A stretch of DNA of 64,000 nt, taken from Polycyclovorans sp. Its GTDB lineage: Bacteria > Pseudomonadota > Gammaproteobacteria > Nevskiales > Nevskiaceae. The stretch spans positions 1 through 64,000 of the forward strand of contig PAKU01000036.1 of NCBI GenBank assembly GCA_002706265.1, written 5' to 3'. Position numbers and translations under genes: made by a program. Positions 9,643 to 17,326 of this stretch are shown here, piece by piece. How positions within the stretch are numbered: the stretch's first letter is position 1; the number at the start of each line of letters is the position of its first letter. Under the pieces are notes generated by a model, which searched no databases, had not been told where the DNA came from, and saw only the letters and a program-made list of their open reading frames with translations.

Positions 9643-11550
9643 GTGCGCCTCACCCGGCCTTATCTGACGACACACCTGCAATGCCTGCCCCTGGTGGCGG
9701 CGCTGTGCTGCCCGGTTGCGGGCCACGCCGAAACCGCACTGCCACCGCTGGTGGTGGACGGCCAGCAGGCCGCGCTGGATGAGAGCGGCGTGCAGATCCG
9801 CGTGGCAATCGACCCGCTGCAGGCCACTGACCTGCCCAGCCTGCTGAGCAGCCTGCCCGGCGTGCAGGTGCGTCGCAGCGGCGGCCTCGGCGCCTACAGC
9901 GAAGCCAGCCTGCGCGGCAGCAATGGTCGCCAGGTGCGGCTGCTGCTCGACGGCCAGCCGCTGGACAACGGCGGCGGTGAGGCCAGTTCGCTGGCCCTGA
10001 TCAGCCCCTTGCTGCTGCAAGACGTGGTGGTCCACAAGGGCCGCGTGCCCATCGACCTTGCCGGCGGTCTGGCCGGCAGCATCAACCTGCGCACCCCTGA
10101 AGTGCTGCACGCGCCCTTGCTGGGCACGGCCAGCATCGGCAGCTACGGCGAGCGTCAGGCGCACGCCGCCGCGCAGTTGGCGCCCCATCTGCAACTGGCC
10201 GCCGGCGGCCGGCAGGCCGACAACGATTTCCGCTACCGCAACGCCTTCACGCCCTTCGACCCCAGCGACCCCGACCGCCGCCGGCGCGCGCCACGCCAGA
10301 ACGCCGACACCGCGCAGCGCTACGCCCTGCTGCAGTTGCGGGCGCCGCTGCGGGTCAGCGCCCAGGTGGTGGATGACGCGCAATCGCTGCCCACCCGGCT
10401 CAACCTGCCCGGCCAGACGGCGCATCTCGACACCCGCGCCTACGGGCTCAGCCTTGCCACGGCGGACGCAGGCCCCTGGCAGCACCGCCTCGGCACGCGT
10501 GTGTTTGACGAGCGGTATCGGGACCGCGACAGCCAGATCGGGCTGGGCGCGCAGGACCCCCGCAGCCGCAGCGTGCGCATCGACGGGCAGACCCGCTACC
10601 GCTTCAGCGACGGCAGCGCCGCCGTGCTGGACGCCGGACATGCCCGCTACCGCGCCGAGGATCAGATCGGCGACGTCCCCACCGCCGAGGCCGAGCGCCT
10701 GCACCTGCGGGGCGCGGCCGAGACCTTTCATGACCTCGGCGCCTGGCGCGCCAACGCCAGCCTCGGCCTGCAATGGTCGGAAGACCGCGCCGACGGCCAG
10801 CGGGACGAGGACTGGCAATGGGCGCCGGCCATGGGCCTGAGCCGCCGCGTCGGCCGGTGCATTGCGGCCGGCAACCTCGGCGCCCGCGAGCGCCTGCCCA
10901 CCTTTTTCGAACGCTATGGCGACCGTGGCCTGTTCCGTGGCAACCCCGCCCTGCGCGCCGAGCGCGCGCACTACGCCGATCTGGGCACCCGCTGCGCCGC
11001 CGACGACGGCCGCTGGAGCATGGACGCCGCCGTGTTCGGCCAGGACCTGCGGGACGCCATTAGCCCCACCTTCAATGCCCAGGGTATCGGCCGCTCGATC
11101 AACACCGAGCGCGCCGAAATCTACGGCTTCGAATGGGGCACCCACGCCCGTCTGGGGCCATGGCATGCCCAGTTCAGCGGCACCCTGCAGCACACCGAAG
11201 ACCGCGGCGACATTCGCGCCACGCGCGGCAAGCAACTGCCGGGCCGCTACGCCGAGCAGGTCAATGCCCGCCTCGAATACGCGCTGGGCGGCCTGCGCCT
11301 GCACTACGCCTTCGGCTACGAACACGGCCAGTACTACGACAGCCCCAACCTGCTCGAGGCCGCACCGCTGCGGCGTCACGACCTGGGCGTGCGCGGCCAC
11401 TGGCAGCGGCTGGGCTGGGCGGTCGAGGCCCTGAATCTGCGCAATGACAACCCCGAGCAGTTCAATGGATTTCCCACGCCGGGACGCCAGTTGCGGCTCA
11501 CCCTGAGCTACCCCGCAGCCCCCTTCAATCACGATGTTCCAAAGGAGTAA
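9643..11550 (+). CDS. btuB: TonB-dependent outer-membrane receptor, BtuB-like
   Basis: A TonB-dependent receptor of about 635 residues, most likely for vitamin B12 or related corrinoids because a cobalamin riboswitch precedes it. The plug domain is clear: LPSLLSSLPGVQVRRSGG, then ASLRGSNGRQVRLLLDGQPL and an IDLAGGLAGSINLRTPE segment. It is followed by an Arg-rich beta-barrel with RERLPTFFERYGDRGLFRGNPAL. The start is uncertain. The GTG at 9643 gives a signal peptide (PYLTTHLQCLPLVAALCCPVAGHA), while the longer frame from 9532 would begin inside the region just after the riboswitch. The C-terminus does not end in the usual aromatic residue. Confidence 0.85.
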   Translation: MRLTRPYLTTHLQCLPLVAALCCPVAGHAETALPPLVVDGQQAALDESGVQIRVAIDPLQATDLPSLLSSLPGVQVRRSGGLGAYSEASLRGSNGRQVRLLLDGQPLDNGGGEASSLALISPLLLQDVVVHKGRVPIDLAGGLAGSINLRTPEVLHAPLLGTASIGSYGERQAHAAAQLAPHLQLAAGGRQADNDFRYRNAFTPFDPSDPDRRRRAPRQNADTAQRYALLQLRAPLRVSAQVVDDAQSLPTRLNLPGQTAHLDTRAYGLSLATADAGPWQHRLGTRVFDERYRDRDSQIGLGAQDPRSRSVRIDGQTRYRFSDGSAAVLDAGHARYRAEDQIGDVPTAEAERLHLRGAAETFHDLGAWRANASLGLQWSEDRADGQRDEDWQWAPAMGLSRRVGRCIAAGNLGARERLPTFFERYGDRGLFRGNPALRAERAHYADLGTRCAADDGRWSMDAAVFGQDLRDAISPTFNAQGIGRSINTERAEIYGFEWGTHARLGPWHAQFSGTLQHTEDRGDIRATRGKQLPGRYAEQVNARLEYALGGLRLHYAFGYEHGQYYDSPNLLEAAPLRRHDLGVRGHWQRLGWAVEALNLRNDNPEQFNGFPTPGRQLRLTLSYPAAPFNHDVPKE

Positions 11551-11557
11551 CGCACCC

Positions 11558-12754
11558 ATGCAGATTCTCACCTTCACCCTGCGCGCGGCGACCGCCGTGC
11601 TGGCCGCCAGCCTGATCTCGGCCTGTTCCAGCGACAGCACGCCGGCCGCCAGCGCGCCGGTCGAGGCCGGAGACGTGGTCGCGGTGGTGGCCGCGCGCGC
11701 GCCCGATTTCAGCAGCGGCGCGGTGTCGCTGGTCAATGGCGACTCTTTCGCGGCGCAGAACAACCTGGCGGCCACCGCCTCCGACATCGTGGTGCGTGCT
11801 GCCGGAGCGCAGTTCTTCCTGATCGAGCGCTTCGGCCTGACCACCGTCAAGCGCTTTGATCTCGACACGCCGAACACACCGACCCTCACCGCATCCACCC
11901 AGGATGAAGGCGACGTCGACGACAGCAACCCCGCCGACCTGATCCTGCTCAGCCCGACCAAGGGCTACCTGCTGCGCTACGGATCGGGCACGGTGTGGAT
12001 CGTCGATCCCTCGGCCACCAGCGAAGCGGACTTCAAGACCGGCGAGATCGACCTGTCGCACTACGACGCCGATGGCGTGCCCGAGATGATCGCCGGGGTG
12101 ATCGACCAGGGCCTGCTGTATGTCGCCATGCAGCGGCTGGAGGGCTTCGCGTCGGTAAAGAACGGCTATGTCGCCGTCATCGACACCGGCAGCGATGAAG
12201 AGATCGTCACCGGCGATGACCCCGGCCTGCCAGGCATCGAACTGCCGCTGCGCAGCCCGACCGGCCTTGTCCGTGATCCGGCCAGCGACGACCTGCTGGT
12301 GATCGGCAGTGGCGGCTTTGACGGCAGCTTCACCCCCCAGTTCGAGGGCGGCATCGCCCGCATCGACACCGGCGCGTTCACCGCCGAATTGCGGCTGGAC
12401 GATGGCACCGCAGACGATCCGACGTTCGGCCAGTTCGGTGAACTGGTGGCGGTGACCGGCAGCCGCGCATACTTCACTGCGGGCACCGCCTTCGGCCCGC
12501 AAAGCCTCTACCGCTTCAACCCGCACAGCGACGCGGCGCCGGTGGTGGTCGATGGATTTGACGCGCAGCCCCTGGGCGCGCTGGCGGTCGATCCGCTGAA
12601 TCGCCTGTGGGTGGCCAGGGCCGATGCCGACGCACCCGGCATCACCGTGCTCGACGTGAGCGGCGACGCCGAAACGGTGGTGCGCGCGCTGATCGACACC
12701 GATCTGACGCCCATCAATATCGATTTCGCGATCGTGCCCGACCTCGTGCGCTGA
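11558..12754 (+). CDS. Predicted lipoprotein co-operonic with btuB (propeller-like)
   Basis: A 398-residue protein with a lipoprotein signal peptide. The lipobox LISAC ends at the cysteine in SACSSDST, and an acidic mature part follows. I see recurring segments of the kind DLILLSPTKGYLLRYGSGTVWIVD, GLLYVAMQRLEG and AVDPLNRLWVARAD. These resemble the strand pattern of surface or periplasmic beta-propellers. It starts 7 bases after the receptor stop and lies under the same riboswitch, so a role in corrinoid capture is plausible but inferred. Bacteroidetes BtuG is a known propeller lipoprotein that works with BtuB, and no sequence relationship to it has been shown here. Confidence 0.75.
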   Translation: MQILTFTLRAATAVLAASLISACSSDSTPAASAPVEAGDVVAVVAARAPDFSSGAVSLVNGDSFAAQNNLAATASDIVVRAAGAQFFLIERFGLTTVKRFDLDTPNTPTLTASTQDEGDVDDSNPADLILLSPTKGYLLRYGSGTVWIVDPSATSEADFKTGEIDLSHYDADGVPEMIAGVIDQGLLYVAMQRLEGFASVKNGYVAVIDTGSDEEIVTGDDPGLPGIELPLRSPTGLVRDPASDDLLVIGSGGFDGSFTPQFEGGIARIDTGAFTAELRLDDGTADDPTFGQFGELVAVTGSRAYFTAGTAFGPQSLYRFNPHSDAAPVVVDGFDAQPLGALAVDPLNRLWVARADADAPGITVLDVSGDAETVVRALIDTDLTPINIDFAIVPDLVR

Positions 12755-12773
12755 TCACCGGCAACGCCTGACA

Positions 12774-12801
12774 GCCCCCGGCGCTACGCGCCGCCGGGGG
12801 C
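12774..12801. terminator. Strong GC hairpin between convergent genes
   Basis: A hairpin with 10-bp arms (GCCCCCGGCG and its complement) and an 8-base loop lies between the btuB-lipoprotein operon and the converging rlmA gene. It has no U-tract on either strand, so it may act as a weak bidirectional terminator or as an mRNA end stabiliser. Confidence 0.5.
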
Positions 12802-12806
12802 CGTTG

Positions 12807-13613
12807 TCAGTCCGGCCGCCTCGTGAAGCGCATCAGCGAGAACACCGCTTCGGTCTCGAACAGGTCGAAGGCCACCAAGGCCTGGCGCTTCTCGGGCCGG
12901 GCTTTCCAGGCGTAGGGCGTCATCTGCAACAACTGCTGCAGGGCGGGCGGGGAGAGCTGCAGGGGCGCCGACACCTCGTGCCAGTCGAGCAGGGTAAAGC
13001 CGGCCTCCAGCGTCGCAAGAAACTTGTCGGGCTGGTGCGCCCGCACGTCGTCAAACAGCTGTTCGCGCAGCGTCCACAGGTGACGCGCCGCAGGGCTCAC
13101 CACCAGCAGGTGGCCGTCCGGGCGCAGCACGCGCTGCATTTCGCCAACGTGCAACTGCGTAAACACGTTGGTGATGACGTCGACCGAGGCATCGGCCAGC
13201 GGCAGGTGCGCCCCACTGGCAACCAGCCAGGTGAGCCCGGGGTAGCGTCTGGCGGCCATCCGCACGGCGGAGCGGGCAATGTCAACGCCGATGACTTCGG
13301 GCAACGCGTCGGCAAAAGCGCCGGTGTAGTAGCCCTCGCCGCAGCCGATGTCGAGCAGGGTGTTGGCGGCCAGGGGCGCCACCTGGGCCAGCAGGGCGTC
13401 GCGCAGGGGGCGATAGTGATCGGCCTCCAGGAACGCGCGCCGCGCCATGACCATCAGCGCGTCGTCACCCGGATCGCGGCTTTTCTTGTGCTGTACCGGC
13501 AGCAGATTGACGTATCCCTCACGGGCCACGTCGAAGCTGTGCCCCTGCGTGCAGCGCCAGACCTTGGGTTGACGCGCCAGCGGCCCTCGGCACAGCGGAC
13601 AGATCACGCTCAA
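12807..13613 (-). CDS. rlmA: 23S rRNA (guanine-745-N1)-methyltransferase
   Basis: RlmA methylates G745 of 23S rRNA. The 268-residue protein has the N-terminal zinc finger (CPLC near residue 5 and a C-TQGH pair), the diagnostic YVNLLPVQHKKSRDPGD segment and the SAM-binding LLDIGCGEGYYTGAFAD. The TTG start at 13613 overlaps the stop of the upstream flavoprotein gene (TTGA) and gives a start aligned with E. coli RlmA. A GTG six bases further in is the alternative. Translational coupling is likely. Confidence 0.92.
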   Translation of the reverse strand: MSVICPLCRGPLARQPKVWRCTQGHSFDVAREGYVNLLPVQHKKSRDPGDDALMVMARRAFLEADHYRPLRDALLAQVAPLAANTLLDIGCGEGYYTGAFADALPEVIGVDIARSAVRMAARRYPGLTWLVASGAHLPLADASVDVITNVFTQLHVGEMQRVLRPDGHLLVVSPAARHLWTLREQLFDDVRAHQPDKFLATLEAGFTLLDWHEVSAPLQLSPPALQQLLQMTPYAWKARPEKRQALVAFDLFETEAVFSLMRFTRRPD

Positions 13614-15241
13614 GCCGCGCGCCCGGCACGGTCAAGCAGACTCAGGGCCAGGGCTTCGGCCACGCGGATGCCGTCGATCCCGGCCGACATGATGCCGCCG
13701 GCGTAACCCGCGCCCTCCCCGGCCGGGTACACGCCACGCGTATTGAGGCTTTGAAACGCGGCATCGCGGGTGATGCGCAGCGGCGACGAGGTGCGGGTCT
13801 CCACCCCGGTCAGCACCGCGTCGTGGCGGGCAAAGCCCTTGATCTGCCTGTCGAACACCGGCAAGGCCTCGCGCATGGCCTCGATCGCATAGCCGGGCAG
13901 CGCGGAGGCCAGATCGCCCAGCCGCACGCCGGGCGTGTAGCTGGGTTCGACCGCGCCCAGCGCGGTGGACGGCCGCCCGGCCAGAAAGTCGCCGACCAGT
14001 TGTGCCGGCGCCTCGTAACGCCCCCCGCCCAGCACGAAGGCGTGCGACTCCAGTTGTTCCTGCAGGGCGATACCGGCCAAGGGGCCGGCCGCCACGCCGC
14101 CGGGGTAATCTTCCGGCGCAATGCCGACCACGATGCCGGCATTGGCATTGCGCTCGTTGCGCGAGTACTGGCTCATGCCGTTGGTGACGACGCGATTCGG
14201 CTCGGAGGTGGCCGCCACCACCGTGCCGCCGGGACACATGCAGAAGCTGTATACCGAGCGTCCGTTGCGCGCGTGATGCACCAGCTTGTAATCGGCCGCG
14301 CCCAGCAGCGGATGCCCGGCGTACTTGCCCAGCCGTGCGCTGTCGATCAGCGACTGTGGGTGCTCGATGCGAAAGCCCACCGAGAACGGCTTGGCCTCCA
14401 TGAACACCTGCCGCCGGTGGAGCATGCGAAAGGTCTCGCGGGCACTGTGCCCCAGCGCCAGCACCAGATGATCGGCCGCCAATGTTGCGCCGCTGGCGAG
14501 GGTCACGCCGCGCAGCTGTCCGCGTTCGATCAGCAGGTCGGTGACCTGCTGGCCGAAGCGCACCTCACCGCCCAAGGCCTCGATCTCTTCGCGCATGCGC
14601 GTCACCACGCCGGTGAGCCGAAAGGTGCCGATGTGCGGTTTGCTGACGTACAGAATCTCGTCCGGTGCGCCGGCCTTGACGAACTCGTGCAGCACCTTGC
14701 GGCCGTGAAAGCGCGGGTCCCGCACCTGGCTCCACAGCTTGCCGTCACTGAACAGGCCGGCGCCGCCCTCGCCGAACTGCACGTTGGACTCGGGCTTGAG
14801 CGTGTTCTTGCGCCACAGGCCCCAGGTGTCCTGGGTGCGCTGCCGCACCGCCTGACCCCGTTCCAGCACGATGGGGCGAAAGCCCATTTGCGCCAGGGTG
14901 AGCGCCGCGAAGATGCCGCAGGGGCCAAAGCCGATCACCAGCGGCCGGTTCGCAAAACCCGCGGGCGCGCGGGCAACGGGGCGGTAGGTCAGGTCAGGCG
15001 CCGGGCGCACCTGGGGGTCGCCGTCAAACTTGGCGCGCACCGCCGCCTCGTCGCGCAGTTCGCAATCAATCGTGTAGACAAAACACAGCTCCGCCGATTT
15101 CTTGCGGGCGTCGTAACTGCGCTTGAACACGGTGAAGTCCAGCAGGTCCCCGTCGGGCAGCCGCAGGCGCTTCTGGATTGCGGGCGCCAGCGCATCAGGC
15201 GCGTGGTGAATGGGCAGCGTGAGTTCGGTGAGTCGCAGCAT
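13610..15241 (-). CDS. NAD(P)/FAD-dependent oxidoreductase (COG2509-like)
   Basis: A 543-residue flavoprotein. After an N-terminal domain of about 90 residues comes the FAD-binding motif VIGFGPCGIFAALTLAQMGF, followed by NVQFGEGGAGLFSDGKL and a C-terminal NTRGVYPAGEGAGYAGGIMSAGIDGIRVAEAL. This domain order is that of the uncharacterised FAD-dependent dehydrogenase family found across bacteria. The substrate is unknown. It forms an overlapping pair with rlmA on the minus strand and diverges from the OmpA-family gene. Confidence 0.82.
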   Translation of the reverse strand: MLRLTELTLPIHHAPDALAPAIQKRLRLPDGDLLDFTVFKRSYDARKKSAELCFVYTIDCELRDEAAVRAKFDGDPQVRPAPDLTYRPVARAPAGFANRPLVIGFGPCGIFAALTLAQMGFRPIVLERGQAVRQRTQDTWGLWRKNTLKPESNVQFGEGGAGLFSDGKLWSQVRDPRFHGRKVLHEFVKAGAPDEILYVSKPHIGTFRLTGVVTRMREEIEALGGEVRFGQQVTDLLIERGQLRGVTLASGATLAADHLVLALGHSARETFRMLHRRQVFMEAKPFSVGFRIEHPQSLIDSARLGKYAGHPLLGAADYKLVHHARNGRSVYSFCMCPGGTVVAATSEPNRVVTNGMSQYSRNERNANAGIVVGIAPEDYPGGVAAGPLAGIALQEQLESHAFVLGGGRYEAPAQLVGDFLAGRPSTALGAVEPSYTPGVRLGDLASALPGYAIEAMREALPVFDRQIKGFARHDAVLTGVETRTSSPLRITRDAAFQSLNTRGVYPAGEGAGYAGGIMSAGIDGIRVAEALALSLLDRAGRAA

Positions 15242-15410
15242 CGACAGAGGTTTGAAGATCAGAGGCGCATTGTCCCACGGCCCACCGCGCGCACAACCTG
15301 GGCGGCGCGGGCCGGGGCGGCTTTCAGCGAAGGCTCATCTGCCCATTGTTCTACTCGCCGCGGCCCGAACACCCTGGCCATTTGAAAACCAACATCAGGG
15401 AGTTTCACCG

Positions 15411-16442
15411 ATGACGATTCAGAAAAGATGCCTCTCGGCAGTCGCGCTGCTGTCCTTCACTGCCATGGCGCATGCGACCCCCGAGCCCGACCTGCGACCG
15501 ACGCTCTCCGGCATGTACAACCACATCTTCGAAGACTCGATCCGGGGTTCTGACGAAGGCTCCGGCGCGACCCTGGGCCTGGGCTGGAACCTCAGCCCGG
15601 TGTGGGGCGTTGAACTGGGCGGCTTCTTCAATGAATTCGACAACGACCCCGGCAAAGGGGGTGCGGTGGGTGATTGGCGCGAATGGGGCGGCAACCTCGA
15701 TGTGCTCTACCACCTGTCGCGCAACCCGCGCTTCACGCCCTACACCGTGCTCGGTGCCGGCGCGATCCGTCTCAACGAACGCAACAGCAACACGTTCACC
15801 ACCGAGCCCTTCGCCCACGTCGGCGTCGGCTTCAAGAGCCTGCTGACCTCGTACTTCGGCATTCGCGGCGATGCCCGCTACCGTTATGTGGATGTGTCGA
15901 ACGAGCAGCCGATCAACGACGACCAGTTGGGTGAGGCCATCGTGAGCCTTGGCTTCTTCGTGCCGCTGGGATCGGCCCAGGTCGCCGCCGCACCGACGCC
16001 GACCCCGCCGCCGGCCACTCCGGTCCCGGCCACGCCGACGCCGACCCCGCCGCCGCCGAAGCCCACCCCGACGCCCGAGCCGGAAGTGATCTACGAGATC
16101 GATCAGACCGTGCTGTTCGAGTTTGACTCGGCCAAGCTGCGTCCCCAGGCCAGCCCCAGCCTGATGGAAGCGGCCAAGAAAATTAACCAGGACACCACGC
16201 TACAGCGCGTTGAAGTGGGCGGCCACACCTGCGACCTGGGTTCGGCCCCCTACAACAAGAAGCTCTCGGAGCGCCGTGCATCGGCCGTTGCCGACTTCCT
16301 GGTGAAGCAGGGCAACGTACCGCCCGGCAAGCTGACGGTTCGCGGCTACGGCATGGAAAAGCCGAAGGTGCCCAACAACTCGAAAGAGAACCGCGAGCGC
16401 AATCGTCGCGTCGAGTTGACGGTGCTGAAACGCAGCCAGTAA
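15411..16442 (+). CDS. OmpA-family outer-membrane protein
   Basis: A 343-residue OmpA-like protein. A signal peptide ending at AMAHA is followed by an eight-strand barrel-like domain (residues about 25-190, for example TLGLGWNLSPVWGVELGGFF). Next comes a Thr-Pro-rich linker (PTPTPPP repeats) and a C-terminal OmpA peptidoglycan-binding domain with VLFEFDSAKLRP, a GHTCDLGSAPYNKKLSERRA loop and NRRVELTV. It tethers the outer membrane to peptidoglycan. The start has a good GGGAG ribosome site 9 bases upstream. It stands alone and ends in a clear terminator. Confidence 0.93.
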   Translation: MTIQKRCLSAVALLSFTAMAHATPEPDLRPTLSGMYNHIFEDSIRGSDEGSGATLGLGWNLSPVWGVELGGFFNEFDNDPGKGGAVGDWREWGGNLDVLYHLSRNPRFTPYTVLGAGAIRLNERNSNTFTTEPFAHVGVGFKSLLTSYFGIRGDARYRYVDVSNEQPINDDQLGEAIVSLGFFVPLGSAQVAAAPTPTPPPATPVPATPTPTPPPPKPTPTPEPEVIYEIDQTVLFEFDSAKLRPQASPSLMEAAKKINQDTTLQRVEVGGHTCDLGSAPYNKKLSERRASAVADFLVKQGNVPPGKLTVRGYGMEKPKVPNNSKENRERNRRVELTVLKRSQ

Positions 16443-16468
16443 CCGGTCAACCACCGCGTTGCACCCCC

Positions 16469-16497
16469 AAGCCCGCCAGGTCATCGGCGGGCTTTTT
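16469..16497 (+). terminator. Rho-independent terminator after the OmpA-family gene
   Basis: A hairpin AAGCCCGCC-AGGTCATC-GGCGGGCTT is followed by a run of T (TTTTTT), 26 bases after the OmpA stop. This is a textbook intrinsic terminator. Confidence 0.93.
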
Positions 16498-16574
16498 TGA
16501 GGCTCGCGCCACCTCGCTCGACGGTCATACCGGCCTGCTAGACTCCGCGCCGGTCCACGCTCCGGAACCCCGAC

Positions 16575-17177
16575 ATGCCCGCCCCCCTGCCCAAGACACT
16601 CTCGCCACTGCCTGCGCTGATTTTTTCGTCACGCTGGCTGCAACTGCCGCTCTATCTGGGGCTGATCCTGGCGCAGTGCGTGTACGTGGTGCTGTTCGTC
16701 AAGGAGCTTTGGCACCTGGTCCACGGCGCCTTCGAGCTGGACGAGCAGGCGGTGATGCTGATCGTGCTGGCACTAATTGACGTGGTGATGATCTCCAACC
16801 TGCTGGTGATGGTGATCGTGGGCGGCTACGAAACCTTCGTGTCACGTTTGCGGCTGGAAAACCACCCCGACCAGCCCGAATGGCTGAGCCACGTGAACGC
16901 CTCGGTGCTCAAGGTGAAGCTGGCGATGGCGATCATCGGCATTTCATCGATTCACCTGCTGAAGACCTTCATCGAGGCCGGCTCGCTGGGCGCCTACCCA
17001 GCCTGTGCCGACGTGGCCGCAGGCATCCGCTGTGCGACCACCACCGAGGCCGGCGTGATGTGGCAGACCATCATCCACATGGTCTTCATCGTGTCGGCGG
17101 TGGGCATCGCCTGGACCGACCGGCTGATGTCGCAATCCACGGCCAATTCCCGCAACAAGGCCAGCGCCCCGCACTGA
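16575..17177 (+). CDS. UPF0114/YqhA-family membrane protein
   Basis: A 200-residue inner-membrane protein with about four hydrophobic segments: [56 protein letters not shown] and [12 protein letters not shown]. The sequence [14 protein letters not shown] followed by [27 protein letters not shown] is characteristic of the YqhA (UPF0114) family. The function is unknown. It is flanked by terminators and unrelated genes, so it is probably transcribed alone. Confidence 0.85.
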   Translation: MPAPLPKTLSPLPALIFSSRWLQLPLYLGLILAQCVYVVLFVKELWHLVHGAFELDEQAVMLIVLALIDVVMISNLLVMVIVGGYETFVSRLRLENHPDQPEWLSHVNASVLKVKLAMAIIGISSIHLLKTFIEAGSLGAYPACADVAAGIRCATTTEAGVMWQTIIHMVFIVSAVGIAWTDRLMSQSTANSRNKASAPH

Positions 17178-17326
17178 GCCGGGCGGTGCATCGGCCCCCG
17201 GCGAGGCGGTCCCTGCGCGGCCGCCGGGGACTTTGCTGCAGTGCAGCGTGATAAGCTCGGTGCAACATCCATCCACGGACGGGCGCTCGCTTATAAAAAT
17301 TCAGCCCGCAGAATCAGGGACTTGCA

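Noticed and set aside
9559..11961. 800-residue open frame on the minus strand opposite btuB.
   Set aside because: It is antisense to a clear TonB receptor, has shadow composition (Ala, Gly, Val, His-rich) and no family motif.
13751..15385. 544-residue plus-strand frame opposite the flavoprotein gene.
   Set aside because: The minus-strand protein has FAD motifs; the plus frame has none and spans the intergenic region.
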